Shown: positions 25,101 through 39,360 of the stretch, piece by piece | How positions within the stretch are numbered: position 1 is the first letter of the stretch | Layout: each line of letters begins with the position of its first letter | NCBI RefSeq assembly: GCF_017562075.2 | Contig: NW_024427604.1 | Span: 186,001 to 250,000, forward strand | Direction: 5' to 3' | DNA from: Anopheles merus | Taxonomy: Eukaryota > Arthropoda > Insecta > Diptera > Culicidae | Length of the DNA: 64,000 nucleotides | The notes under the pieces: model-generated | The model's database searches: none | What the model saw: the letters and a program-made list of their open reading frames with translations, nothing else | Told to the model about the DNA's origin: nothing | Made by a program: the position numbers and the translations under genes

Positions 25101-28100
25101 AGAATGACTCCACACGTTGTTCCAAGTGTCTCCAAGGGTCATCAAGCACTCCAGAATGACTTCAGACGTTGTTCCAAGTGTCTCCAAGGGTCATCCAAGC
25201 ACTCCAGAATGACTTCAGACGTTGTTTCAAGAGTCCCCAAGGGTCATCCAAGCACTCCAGAATGACTTCAGATGCTATTGCAAGCTCCAATGTACTTAGG
25301 ATCACCATTTGGCATGTTTCACCAACATTTTCATGATTGTTTCAGTTTCTAGAAACCCTTCACTTCAAAGGCCATTTACTATAGCCTGCGTTGCTCTGAT
25401 CGAAAATCCAAGAAAATTTGCATGTGCAACTTTTAATTTCCTTTCCAACGGTGAAAAAATTAAGTCTCTAGCTCTTCTGGTTCAAAAGTTATGGCCGTTT
25501 GAAATTTCACCTTTTTTCGGCAAAACAATTTTTTTCGTCAAAACAAGCGCTCCAGAATGACTCCACACGTTGTTCCAAGTGTCTCCAAGGGTCATCCAAG
25601 CACTCCAGAATGACTTCAGACGTTGTTCCAAGTGTCCCCAAGGGTCATCCAAGCACTCCAGAATGACTTCAGATGCTATTGCAAGCTCCAATGTACTTAG
25701 GATCACCATTTGGCATGTTTCACCAACATTTTCATGATTGTTTCAGTTTCTAGAAACCCTTCACTTCAAAGGCCATTTACTATAGCCTGCGTTGCTCTGA
25801 TCGAAAATCCAAGAAAATTTGCATTGTGCAACTTTTAATTTCCTTTCCAACGGTGAAAAAATTAAGTCTCTAGCTCTTCTGGTTCAAAAGTTATGGCCGT
25901 TTGAAATTTCACCTTTTTTCGGCAAAACCAATTTTTTTCGTCAAAACAAGCACTCCAGAATGACTCCACACGTTGTTCCAAGTGTCTCCAAGGGTCATCC
26001 AAGCACTCCAGAATGACTTCAGACGTTGTTCCAAGTGTCCCCAAGGGTCATCCAAGCACTCCAGAATGACTTCAGATGCTATTGCAAGCTCCAATGTACT
26101 TAGGATCACCATTTGGCATGTTTCACCAACATTTTCATGATTGTTTCAGTTTCTAGAAACCCTTCACTTCAAAGGCCATTTACTATAGCCTGCGTTGCTC
26201 TGATCGAAAATCCAAGAAAATTTGCATTGTGCAACTTTTAATTTCCTTTCCAACGGTGAAAAAATTAAGTCTCTAGCTCTTCTGGTTCAAAAGTTATGGC
26301 CGTTTGAAATTTCACCTTTTTTCGGCAAAACCAATTTTTTTCGTCAAAACAAGCACTCCAGAATGACTCCACACGTTGTTCCAAGTGTCTCCAAGGGTCA
26401 TCCAAGCACTCCAGAATGACTTCAGACGTTGTTCCAAGTGTCCCCAAGGGTCATCCAAGCACTCCAGAATGACTTCAGATGCTATTGCAAGCTCCAATGT
26501 ACTTAGGATCACCATTTGGCATGTTTCACCAACATTTTCATGATTGTTTCAGTTTCTAGAAACCCTTCACTTCAAAGGCCATTTACTATAGCCTGCGTTG
26601 CTCTGATCGAAAATCCAAGAAAATTTGCATTGTGCAACTTTTAATTTCCTTTCCAACGGTGAAAAAATTAAGTCTCTAGCTCTTCTGGTTCAAAAGTTAT
26701 GGCCGTTTGAAATTTCACCTTTTTTCGGCAAAACCAATTTTTTTCGTCAAAACAAGCACTCCAGAATGACTCCACACGTTGTTCCAAGTGTCTCCAAGGG
26801 TCATCCAAGCACTCCAGAATGACTTCAGACGTTGTTCCAAGTGTCCCCAAGGGTCATCCAAGCACTCCAGAATGACTTCAGATGCTATTGCAAGCTCCAA
26901 TGTACTTAGGATCACCATTTGGCATGTTTCACCAACATTTTCATGATTGTTTCAGTTTCTAGAAACCCTTCACTTCAAAGGCCATTTACTATAGCCTGCG
27001 TTGCTCTGATCGAAAATCCAAGAAAATTTGCATTGTGCAACTTTTAATTTCCTTTCCAACGGTGAAAAAATTAAGTCTCTAGCTCTTCTGGTTCAAAAGT
27101 TATGGCCGTTTGAAATTTCACCTTTTTTCGGCAAAACAATTTTTTTCGTCAAAACAAGCGCTCCAGAATGACTCCACACGTTGTTCCAAGTGTCTCCAAG
27201 GGTCATCCAAGCACTCCAGAATGACTTCAGACGTTGTTCCAAGTGTCCCCAAGGGTCATCCAAGCACTCCAGAATGACTTCAGATGCTATTGCAAGCTCC
27301 AATGTACTTAGGATCACCATTTGGCATGTTTCACCAACATTTTCATGATTGTTTCAGTTTCTAGAAACCCTTCACTTCAAAGGCCATTTACTATAGCCTG
27401 CGTTGCTCTGATCGAAAATCCAAGAAAATTTGCATTGTGCAACTTTTAATTTCCTTTCCAACGGTGAAAAAATTAAGTCTCTAGCTCTTCTGGTTCAAAA
27501 GTTATGGCCGTTTGAAATTTCACCTTTTTTCGGCAAAACCAATTTTTTTCGTCAAAACAAGCGCTCCAGAATGACTCCACACGTTGTTCCAAGTGTCTCC
27601 AAGGGTCATCCAAGCACTCCAGAATGACTTCAGACGTTGTTCCAAGTGTCCCCAAGGGTCATCCAAGCACTCCAGAATGACTTCAGATGCTATTGCAAGC
27701 TCCAATGTACTTAGGATCACCATTTGGCATGTTTCACCAACATTTTCATGATTGTTTCAGTTTCTAGAAACCCTTCACTTCAAAGGCCATTTACTATAGC
27801 CTGCGTTGCTCTGATCGAAAATCCAAGAAAATTTGCATTGTGCAACTTTTAATTTCCTTTCCAACGGTGAAAAAATTAAGTCTCTAGCTCTTCTGGTTCA
27901 AAAGTTATGGCCGTTTGAAATTTCACCTTTTTTCGGCAAAACAATTTTTTTCGTCAAAACAAGCGCTCCAGAATGACTCCACACGTTGTTCCAAGTGTCT
28001 CCAAGGGTCATCCAAGCACTCCAGAATGACTTCAGACGTTGTTCCAAGTGTCCCCAAGGGTCATCCAAGCACTCCAGAATGACTTCAGATGCTATTGCAA

Positions 28101-29092
28101 GCTCCAATGTACTTAGGATCACCATTTGGCATGTTTCACCAACATTTTCATGATTGTTTCAGTTTCTAGAAACCCTTCACTTCAAAGGCCATTTACTATA
28201 GCCTGCGTTGCTCTGATCGAAAATCCAAGAAAATTTGCATTGTGCAACTTTTAATTTCCTTTCCAACGGTGAAAAAATTAAGTCTCTAGCTCTTCTGGTT
28301 CAAAAGTTATGGCCGTTTGAAATTTCACCTTTTTTCGGCAAAACCAATTTTTTTCGTCAAAACAAGCGCTCCAGAATGACTCCACACGTTGTTCCAAGTG
28401 TCTCCAAGGGTCATCAAAGCACTCCAGAATGACTTCAGACGTTGTTCCAAGTGTCTCCAAGGGTCATCCAAGCACTCCAGAATGACTTCAGACGTTGTTT
28501 CAAGAGTCCCCAAGGGTCATCCAAGCACTCCAGAATGACTTCAGATGCTATTGCAAGCTCCAATGTACTTAGGATCACCATTTGGCATGTTTCACCAACA
28601 TTTTCATGATTGTTTCAGTTTCTAGAAACCCTTCACTTCAAAGGCCATTTACTATAGCCTGCGTTGCTCTGATCGAAAATCCAAGAAAATTTGCATGGTG
28701 CAACTTTTAATTTCCTTTCCAACGGTGAAAAAATTAAGTCTCTAGCTCTTCTGGTTCAAAAGTTATGGCCGTTTGAAATTTCACCTTTTTTCGGCAAAAC
28801 AATTTTTTTCGTCAAAACAAGCGCTCCAGAATGACTCCACACGTTGTTCCAAGTGTCTCCAAGGGTCATCCAAGCACTCCAGAATGACTTCAGACGTTGT
28901 TCCAAGTGTCCCCAAGGGTCATCCAAGCACTCCAGAATGACTTCAGATGCTATTGCAAGCTCCAATGTACTTAGGATCACCATTTGGCATGTTTCACCAA
29001 CATTTTCATGATTGTTTCAGTTTCTAGAAACCCTTCACTTCAAAGGCCATTTACTATAGCCTGCGTTGCTCTGATCGAAAATCCAAGAAAAT
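22145..29092 (+). repeat. Pair of long HOR units (9 and 8 monomers)
   Basis: Unit 1 is 22145-25818 (3674 bp): B 22145, B 22548, B 22951, A 23354, B 23756, A 24159, A 24561, D 24963 (455 bp, gtcatcaagc), A 25418 (401 bp, gcatgtg deletion). Unit 2 is 25819-29092 (3274 bp): B 25819, B 26222, B 26625, A 27028, C 27430, A 27833, D 28235, A(G) 28691. Unit 2 lacks one A and has C where unit 1 has B. Three consecutive B monomers are a distinctive marker found only in these two units. Confidence 0.85.
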
Positions 29093-32000
29093 TTGCATTG
29101 TGCAACTTTTAATTTCCTTTCCAACGGTGAAAAAATTAAGTCTCTAGCTCTTCTGGTTCAAAAGTTATGGCCGTTTGAAATTTCACCTTTTTTCGGCAAA
29201 ACCAATTTTTTTCGTCAAAACAAGCGCTCCAGAATGACTCCACACGTTGTTCCAAGTGTCTCCAAGGGTCATCCAAGCACTCCAGAATGACTTCAGACGT
29301 TGTTCCAAGTGTCCCCAAGGGTCATCCAAGCACTCCAGAATGACTTCAGATGCTATTGCAAGCTCCAATGTACTTAGGATCACCATTTGGCATGTTTCAC
29401 CAACATTTTCATGATTGTTTCAGTTTCTAGAAACCCTTCACTTCAAAGGCCATTTACTATAGCCTGCGTTGCTCTGATCGAAAATCCAAGAAAATTTGCA
29501 TTGTGCAACTTTTAATTTCCTTTCCAACGGTGAAAAAATTAAGTCTCTAGCTCTTCTGGTTCAAAAGTTATGGCCGTTTGAAATTTCACCTTTTTTCGGC
29601 AAAACCAATTTTTTTCGTCAAAACAAGCACTCCAGAATGACTCCACACGTTGTTCCAAGTGTCTCCAAGGGTCATCCAAGCACTCCAGAATGACTTCAGA
29701 CGTTGTTCCAAGTGTCCCCAAGGGTCATCCAAGCACTCCAGAATGACTTCAGATGCTATTGCAAGCTCCAATGTACTTAGGATCACCATTTGGCATGTTT
29801 CACCAACATTTTCATGATTGTTTCAGTTTCTAGAAACCCTTCACTTCAAAGGCCATTTACTATAGCCTGCGTTGCTCTGATCGAAAATCCAAGAAAATTT
29901 GCATTGTGCAACTTTTAATTTCCTTTCCAACGGTGAAAAAATTAAGTCTCTAGCTCTTCTGGTTCAAAAGTTATGGCCGTTTGAAATTTCACCTTTTTTC
30001 GGCAAAACCAATTTTTTTCGTCAAAACAAGCGCTCCAGAATGACTCCACACGTTGTTCCAAGTGTCTCCAAGGGTCATCCAAGCACTCCAGAATGACTTC
30101 AGACGTTGTTCCAAGTGTCCCCAAGGGTCATCCAAGCACTCCAGAATGACTTCAGATGCTATTGCAAGCTCCAATGTACTTAGGATCACCATTTGGCATG
30201 TTTCACCAACATTTTCATGATTGTTTCAGTTTCTAGAAACCCTTCACTTCAAAGGCCATTTACTATAGCCTGCGTTGCTCTGATCGAAAATCCAAGAAAA
30301 TTTGCATTGTGCAACTTTTAATTTCCTTTCCAACGGTGAAAAAATTAAGTCTCTAGCTCTTCTGGTTCAAAAGTTATGGCCGTTTGAAATTTCACCTTTT
30401 TTCGGCAAAACAATTTTTTTCGTCAAAACAAGCGCTCCAGAATGACTCCACACGTTGTTCCAAGTGTCTCCAAGGGTCATCCAAGCACTCCAGAATGACT
30501 TCAGACGTTGTTCCAAGTGTCCCCAAGGGTCATCCAAGCACTCCAGAATGACTTCAGATGCTATTGCAAGCTCCAATGTACTTAGGATCACCATTTGGCA
30601 TGTTTCACCAACATTTTCATGATTGTTTCAGTTTCTAGAAACCCTTCACTTCAAAGGCCATTTACTATAGCCTGCGTTGCTCTGATCGAAAATCCAAGAA
30701 AATTTGCATGGTGCAACTTTTAATTTCCTTTCCAACGGTGAAAAAATTAAGTCTCTAGCTCTTCTGGTTCAAAAGTTATGGCCGTTTGAAATTTCACCTT
30801 TTTTCGGCAAAACCAATTTTTTTCGTCAAAACAAGCACTCCAGAATGACTCCAGACGTTGTTTCAAGTGTCTCCAAGGGTCATCCAAGCACTCCAGAATG
30901 ACTTCAGACGTTGTTCCAAGTGTCCCCAAGGGTCATCCAAGCACTCCAGAATGACTTCAGATGCTATTGCAAGCTCCAATGTACTTAGGATCACCATTTG
31001 GCATGTTTCACCAACATTTTCATGATTGTTTCAGTTTCTAGAAACCCTTCACTTCAAAGGCCATTTACTATAGCCTGCGTTGCTCTGATCGAAAATCCAA
31101 GAAAATTTGCATTGTGCAACTTTTAATTTCCTTTCCAACGGTGAAAAAATTAAGTCTCTAGCTCTTCTGGTTCAAAAGTTATGGCCGTTTGAAATTTCAC
31201 CTTTTTTCGGCAAAACCAATTTTTTTCGTCAAAACAAGCACTCCAGAATGACTCCACACGTTGTTCCAAGTGTCTCCAAGGGTCATCCAAGCACTCCAGA
31301 ATGACTTCAGACGTTGTTCCAAGTGTCCCCAAGGGTCATCCAAGCACTCCAGAATGACTTCAGATGCTATTGCAAGCTCCAATGTACTTAGGATCACCAT
31401 TTGGCATGTTTCACCAACATTTTCATGATTGTTTCAGTTTCTAGAAACCCTTCACTTCAAAGGCCATTTACTATAGCCTGCGTTGCTCTGATCGAAAATC
31501 CAAGAAAATTTGCATTGTGCAACTTTTAATTTCCTTTCCAACGGTGAAAAAATTAAGTCTCTAGCTCTTCTGGTTCAAAAGTTATGGCCGTTTGAAATTT
31601 CACCTTTTTTCGGCAAAACAATTTTTTTCGTCAAAACAAGCGCTCCAGAATGACTCCACACGTTGTTCCAAGTGTCTCCAAGGGTCATCCAAGCACTCCA
31701 GAATGACTTCAGACGTTGTTCCAAGTGTCCCCAAGGGTCATCCAAGCACTCCAGAATGACTTCAGATGCTATTGCAAGCTCCAATGTACTTAGGATCACC
31801 ATTTGGCATGTTTCACCAACATTTTCATGATTGTTTCAGTTTCTAGAAACCCTTCACTTCAAAGGCCATTTACTATAGCCTGCGTTGCTCTGATCGAAAA
31901 TCCAAGAAAATTTGCATTGTGCAACTTTTAATTTCCTTTCCAACGGTGAAAAAATTAAGTCTCTAGCTCTTCTGGTTCAAAAGTTATGGCCGTTTGAAAT

Positions 32001-33975
32001 TTCACCTTTTTTCGGCAAAACAATTTTTTTCGTCAAAACAAGCGCTCCAGAATGACTCCACACGTTGTTCCAAGTGTCTCCAAGGGTCATCCAAGCACTC
32101 CAGAATGACTTCAGACGTTGTTCCAAGTGTCCCCAAGGGTCATCCAAGCACTCCAGAATGACTTCAGATGCTATTGCAAGCTCCAATGTACTTAGGATCA
32201 CCATTTGGCATGTTTCACCAACATTTTCATGATTGTTTCAGTTTCTAGAAACCCTTCACTTCAAAGGCCATTTACTATAGCCTGCGTTGCTCTGATCGAA
32301 AATCCAAGAAAATTTGCATTGTGCAACTTTTAATTTCCTTTCCAACGGTGAAAAAATTAAGTCTCTAGCTCTTCTGGTTCAAAAGTTATGGCCGTTTGAA
32401 ATTTCACCTTTTTTCGGCAAAACAATTTTTTTCGTCAAAACAAGCGCTCCAGAATGACTCCACACGTTGTTCCAAGTGTCTCCAAGGGTCATCCAAGCAC
32501 TCCAGAATGACTTCAGACGTTGTTCCAAGTGTCCCCAAGGGTCATCCAAGCACTCCAGAATGACTTCAGATGCTATTGCAAGCTCCAATGTACTTAGGAT
32601 CACCATTTGGCATGTTTCACCAACATTTTCATGATTGTTTCAGTTTCTAGAAACCCTTCACTTCAAAGGCCATTTACTATAGCCTGCGTTGCTCTGATCG
32701 AAAATCCAAGAAAATTTGCATTGTGCAACTTTTAATTTCCTTTCCAACGGTGAAAAAATTAAGTCTCTAGCTCTTCTGGTTCAAAAGTTATGGCCGTTTG
32801 AAATTTCACCTTTTTTCGGCAAAACAATTTTTTTCGTCAAAACAAGCGCTCCAGAATGACTCCACACGTTGTTCCAAGTGTCTCCAAGGGTCATCCAAGC
32901 ACTCCAGAATGACTTCAGACGTTGTTCCAAGTGTCCCCAAGGGTCATCCAAGCACTCCAGAATGACTTCAGATGCTATTGCAAGCTCCAATGTACTTAGG
33001 ATCACCATTTGGCATGTTTCACCAACATTTTCATGATTGTTTCAGTTTCTAGAAACCCTTCACTTCAAAGGCCATTTACTATAGCCTGCGTTGCTCTGAT
33101 CGAAAATCCAAGAAAATTTGCATTGTGCAACTTTTAATTTCCTTTCCAACGGTGAAAAAATTAAGTCTCTAGCTCTTCTGGTTCAAAAGTTATGGCCGTT
33201 TGAAATTTCACCTTTTTTCGGCAAAACCAATTTTTTTCGTCAAAACAAGCGCTCCAGAATGACTCCACACGTTGTTCCAAGTGTCTCCAAGGGTCATCAA
33301 AGCACTCCAGAATGACTTCAGACGTTGTTCCAAGTGTCTCCAAGGGTCATCCAAGCACTCCAGAATGACTTCAGACGTTGTTTCAAGAGTCCCCAAGGGT
33401 CATCCAAGCACTCCAGAATGACTTCAGATGCTATTGCAAGCTCCAATGTACTTAGGATCACCATTTGGCATGTTTCACCAACATTTTCATGATTGTTTCA
33501 GTTTCTAGAAACCCTTCACTTCAAAGGCCATTTACTATAGCCTGCGTTGCTCTGATCGAAAATCCAAGAAAATTTGCATGGTGCAACTTTTAATTTCCTT
33601 TCCAACGGTGAAAAAATTAAGTCTCTAGCTCTTCTGGTTCAAAAGTTATGGCCGTTTGAAATTTCACCTTTTTTCGGCAAAACAATTTTTTTCGTCAAAA
33701 CAAGCGCTCCAGAATGACTCCACACGTTGTTCCAAGTGTCTCCAAGGGTCATCCAAGCACTCCAGAATGACTTCAGACGTTGTTCCAAGTGTCCCCAAGG
33801 GTCATCCAAGCACTCCAGAATGACTTCAGATGCTATTGCAAGCTCCAATGTACTTAGGATCACCATTTGGCATGTTTCACCAACATTTTCATGATTGTTT
33901 CAGTTTCTAGAAACCCTTCACTTCAAAGGCCATTTACTATAGCCTGCGTTGCTCTGATCGAAAATCCAAGAAAAT
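29093..33975 (+). repeat. Mosaic segment with a run of four class A monomers
   Basis: Order: C 29093, B 29496, C 29899, A 30302, Bs(G) 30704 (ccagacg with gtttcaag), B 31107, A 31510, A 31912, A 32314, A 32716, D 33118, A(G) 33574. The four adjacent A copies (31510-33117) suggest a recent local monomer amplification. The C-B-C-A start could be a diverged third copy of the preceding HOR. Confidence 0.87.
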
Positions 33976-35236
33976 TTGCATTGTGCAACTTTTAATTTCC
34001 TTTCCAACGGTGAAAAAATTAAGTCTCTAGCTCTTCTGGTTCAAAAGTTATGGCCGTTTGAAATTTCACCTTTTTTCGGCAAAACCAATTTTTTTCGTCA
34101 AAACAAGCACTCCAGAATGACTCCACACGTTGTTTCAAGTGTCTCCAAGGGTCATCCAAGCACTCCAGAATGACTTCAGACGTTGTTCCAAGTGTCCCCA
34201 AGGGTCATCCAAGCACTCCAGAATGACTTCAGATGCTATTGCAAGCTCCAATGTACTTAGGATCACCATTTGGCATGTTTCACCAACATTTTCATGATTG
34301 TTTCAGTTTCTAGAAACCCTTCACTTCAAAGGCCATTTACTATAGCCTGCGTTGCTCTGATCGAAAATCCAAGAAAATTTGCATTGTGCAACTTTTAATT
34401 TCCTTTCCAACGGTGAAAAAATTAAGTCTCTAGCTCTTCTGGTTCAAAAGTTATGGCCGTTTGAAATTTCACCTTTTTTCGGCAAAACAATTTTTTTCGT
34501 CAAAACAAGCGCTCCAGAATGACTCCACACGTTGTTCCAAGTGTCTCCAAGGGTCATCCAAGCACTCCAGAATGACTTCAGACGTTGTTCCAAGTGTCCC
34601 CAAGGGTCATCCAAGCACTCCAGAATGACTTCAGATGCTATTGCAAGCTCCAATGTACTTAGGATCACCATTTGGCATGTTTCACCAACATTTTCATGAT
34701 TGTTTCAGTTTCTAGAAACCCTTCACTTCAAAGGCCATTTACTATAGCCTGCGTTGCTCTGATCGAAAATCCAAGAAAATTTGCATTGTGCAACTTTTAA
34801 TTTCCTTTCCAACGGTGAAAAAATTAAGTCTCTAGCTCTTCTGGTTCAAAAGTTATGGCCGTTTGAAATTTCACCTTTTTTCGGCAAAACCAATTTTTTT
34901 CGTCAAAACAAGCGCTCCAGAATGACTCCACACGTTGTTCCAAGTGTCTCCAAGGGTCATCAAAGCACTCCAGAATGACTTCAGACGTTGTTCCAAGTGT
35001 CTCCAAGGGTCATCCAAGCACTCCAGAATGACTTCAGACGTTGTTTCAAGAGTCCCCAAGGGTCATCCAAGCACTCCAGAATGACTTCAGATGCTATTGC
35101 AAGCTCCAATGTACTTAGGATCACCATTTGGCATGTTTCACCAACATTTTCATGATTGTTTCAGTTTCTAGAAACCCTTCACTTCAAAGGCCATTTACTA
35201 TAGCCTGCGTTGCTCTGATCGAAAATCCAAGAAAAT

Positions 35237-35640
35237 TTGCATGGTGCAACTTTTAATTTCCTTTCCAACGGTGAAAAAATTAAGTCTCTAGCTCTTCTGG
35301 TTCAAAAGTTATGGCCGTTTGAAATTTCACCTTTTTTCGGCAAAACAATTTTTTTCGTCAAAAGATTAACACTCTAGAATGACTTCCAACGTTGTTCCAA
35401 GTGTCCCCAAGGGTCATCCAAGCACTCCAGAATGACTTCCGACGTTGTTCCAAGTGTCCCCAAGGGTCATCCAAGCACTCCAGAATGACTTCAGATGCTA
35501 TTGCAAGCTCCAATGTACTTAGGATCACCATTTGGCATGTTTCACCAACATTTTCATGATTGTTTCAGTTTCTAGAAACCCTTCACTTCAAAGGCCATTT
35601 ACTATAGCCTGCGTTGCTCTGATCGAAAATCCAAGAAAAT
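35237..35640 (+). repeat. Variant monomer E, copy 1 (404 bp, 'gattaac' junction)
   Basis: After cgtcaaaa the usual caagcgctccagaa is replaced by gattaacactctagaa (35364-35379), two bases longer. The first subrepeat then reads acttccaacg and the second acttccgacg, and both carry gtgtcccc. The changed junction creates a second tctaga site in the monomer. This copy has gcatggtg and follows a D monomer. Confidence 0.9.
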
Positions 35641-38600
35641 TTGCATTGTGCAACTTTTAATTTCCTTTCCAACGGTGAAAAAATTAAGTCTCTAGCTCTT
35701 CTGGTTCAAAAGTTATGGCCGTTTGAAATTTCACCTTTTTTCGGCAAAACCAATTTTTTTCGTCAAAACAAGCACTCCAGAATGACTCCACACGTTGTTC
35801 CAAGTGTCTCCAAGGGTCATCCAAGCACTCCAGAATGACTTCAGACGTTGTTCCAAGTGTCCCCAAGGGTCATCCAAGCACTCCAGAATGACTTCAGATG
35901 CTATTGCAAGCTCCAATGTACTTAGGATCACCATTTGGCATGTTTCACCAACATTTTCATGATTGTTTCAGTTTCTAGAAACCCTTCACTTCAAAGGCCA
36001 TTTACTATAGCCTGCGTTGCTCTGATCGAAAATCCAAGAAAATTTGCATTGTGCAACTTTTAATTTCCTTTCCAACGGTGAAAAAATTAAGTCTCTAGCT
36101 CTTCTGGTTCAAAAGTTATGGCCGTTTGAAATTTCACCTTTTTTCGGCAAAACCAATTTTTTTCGTCAAAACAAGCACTCCAGAATGACTCCACACGTTG
36201 TTTCAAGTGTCTCCAAGGGTCATCCAAGCACTCCAGAATGACTTCAGACGTTGTTCCAAGTGTCCCCAAGGGTCATCCAAGCACTCCAGAATGACTTCAG
36301 ATGCTATTGCAAGCTCCAATGTACTTAGGATCACCATTTGGCATGTTTCACCAACATTTTCATGATTGTTTCAGTTTCTAGAAACCCTTCACTTCAAAGG
36401 CCATTTACTATAGCCTGCGTTGCTCTGATCGAAAATCCAAGAAAATTTGCATTGTGCAACTTTTAATTTCCTTTCCAACGGTGAAAAAATTAAGTCTCTA
36501 GCTCTTCTGGTTCAAAAGTTATGGCCGTTTGAAATTTCACCTTTTTTCGGCAAAACCAATTTTTTTCGTCAAAACAAGCACTCCAGAATGACTCCACACG
36601 TTGTTCCAAGTGTCTCCAAGGGTCATCCAAGCACTCCAGAATGACTTCAGACGTTGTTCCAAGTGTCCCCAAGGGTCATCCAAGCACTCCAGAATGACTT
36701 CAGATGCTATTGCAAGCTCCAATGTACTTAGGATCACCATTTGGCATGTTTCACCAACATTTTCATGATTGTTTCAGTTTCTAGAAACCCTTCACTTCAA
36801 AGGCCATTTACTATAGCCTGCGTTGCTCTGATCGAAAATCCAAGAAAATTTGCATTGTGCAACTTTTAATTTCCTTTCCAACGGTGAAAAAATTAAGTCT
36901 CTAGCTCTTCTGGTTCAAAAGTTATGGCCGTTTGAAATTTCACCTTTTTTCGGCAAAACCAATTTTTTTCGTCAAAACAAGCACTCCAGAATGACTCCAC
37001 ACGTTGTTTCAAGTGTCTCCAAGGGTCATCCAAGCACTCCAGAATGACTTCAGACGTTGTTCCAAGTGTCCCCAAGGGTCATCCAAGCACTCCAGAATGA
37101 CTTCAGATGCTATTGCAAGCTCCAATGTACTTAGGATCACCATTTGGCATGTTTCACCAACATTTTCATGATTGTTTCAGTTTCTAGAAACCCTTCACTT
37201 CAAAGGCCATTTACTATAGCCTGCGTTGCTCTGATCGAAAATCCAAGAAAATTTGCATTGTGCAACTTTTAATTTCCTTTCCAACGGTGAAAAAATTAAG
37301 TCTCTAGCTCTTCTGGTTCAAAAGTTATGGCCGTTTGAAATTTCACCTTTTTTCGGCAAAACCAATTTTTTTCGTCAAAACAAGCACTCCAGAATGACTC
37401 CACACGTTGTTCCAAGTGTCTCCAAGGGTCATCCAAGCACTCCAGAATGACTTCAGACGTTGTTCCAAGTGTCCCCAAGGGTCATCCAAGCACTCCAGAA
37501 TGACTTCAGATGCTATTGCAAGCTCCAATGTACTTAGGATCACCATTTGGCATGTTTCACCAACATTTTCATGATTGTTTCAGTTTCTAGAAACCCTTCA
37601 CTTCAAAGGCCATTTACTATAGCCTGCGTTGCTCTGATCGAAAATCCAAGAAAATTTGCATTGTGCAACTTTTAATTTCCTTTCCAACGGTGAAAAAATT
37701 AAGTCTCTAGCTCTTCTGGTTCAAAAGTTATGGCCGTTTGAAATTTCACCTTTTTTCGGCAAAACAATTTTTTTCGTCAAAACAAGCGCTCCAGAATGAC
37801 TCCACACGTTGTTCCAAGTGTCTCCAAGGGTCATCCAAGCACTCCAGAATGACTTCAGACGTTGTTCCAAGTGTCCCCAAGGGTCATCCAAGCACTCCAG
37901 AATGACTTCAGATGCTATTGCAAGCTCCAATGTACTTAGGATCACCATTTGGCATGTTTCACCAACATTTTCATGATTGTTTCAGTTTCTAGAAACCCTT
38001 CACTTCAAAGGCCATTTACTATAGCCTGCGTTGCTCTGATCGAAAATCCAAGAAAATTTGCATTGTGCAACTTTTAATTTCCTTTCCAACGGTGAAAAAA
38101 TTAAGTCTCTAGCTCTTCTGGTTCAAAAGTTATGGCCGTTTGAAATTTCACCTTTTTTCGGCAAAACAATTTTTTTCGTCAAAACAAGCGCTCCAGAATG
38201 ACTCCACACGTTGTTCCAAGTGTCTCCAAGGGTCATCCAAGCACTCCAGAATGACTTCAGACGTTGTTCCAAGTGTCCCCAAGGGTCATCCAAGCACTCC
38301 AGAATGACTTCAGATGCTATTGCAAGCTCCAATGTACTTAGGATCACCATTTGGCATGTTTCACCAACATTTTCATGATTGTTTCAGTTTCTAGAAACCC
38401 TTCACTTCAAAGGCCATTTACTATAGCCTGCGTTGCTCTGATCGAAAATCCAAGAAAATTTGCATTGTGCAACTTTTAATTTCCTTTCCAACGGTGAAAA
38501 AATTAAGTCTCTAGCTCTTCTGGTTCAAAAGTTATGGCCGTTTGAAATTTCACCTTTTTTCGGCAAAACAATTTTTTTCGTCAAAACAAGCGCTCCAGAA

Positions 38601-38861
38601 TGACTCCACACGTTGTTCCAAGTGTCTCCAAGGGTCATCCAAGCACTCCAGAATGACTTCAGACGTTGTTCCAAGTGTCCCCAAGGGTCATCCAAGCACT
38701 CCAGAATGACTTCAGATGCTATTGCAAGCTCCAATGTACTTAGGATCACCATTTGGCATGTTTCACCAACATTTTCATGATTGTTTCAGTTTCTAGAAAC
38801 CCTTCACTTCAAAGGCCATTTACTATAGCCTGCGTTGCTCTGATCGAAAATCCAAGAAAAT

Positions 38862-39360
38862 TTGCATTGTGCAACTTTTAATTTCCTTTCCAACGGTGAA
38901 AAAATTAAGTCTCTAGCTCTTCTGGTTCAAAAGTTATGGCCGTTTGAAATTTCACCTTTTTTCGGCAAAACCAATTTTTTTCGTCAAAACAAGCGCTCCA
39001 GAATGACTCCACACGTTGTTCCAAGTGTCTCCAAGGGTCATCAAAGCACTCCAGAATGACTTCAGACGTTGTTCCAAGTGTCTCCAAGGGTCATCCAAGC
39101 ACTCCAGAATGACTTCAGACGTTGTTTCAAGTGTCCCCAAGGGTCATCCAAGCACTCCAGAATGACTTCAGACGTTGTTCAAGGTCTCATCCAAGCACTC
39201 CAGAATGACTTCAGATGCTATTGCAAGCTCCAATGTACTTAGGATCACCATTTGGCATGTTTCACCAACATTTTCATGATTGTTTCAGTTTCTAGAAACC
39301 CTTCACTTCAAAGGCCATTTACTATAGCCTGCGTTGCTCTGATCGAAAATCCAAGAAAAT
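38862..39360 (+). repeat. Longest monomer (499 bp) with two extra subrepeats
   Basis: Subrepeats are at 38993-39045, 39046-39098, 39099-39151 (all 53 bp), 39152-39194 (43 bp) and the decayed unit from 39195. The 43-bp unit has gttcaaggtctcatcc, a net 10-base internal loss. The third unit reads gtttcaagtgtcccc rather than the gtttcaagagtcccc usual for D monomers. Confidence 0.9.
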
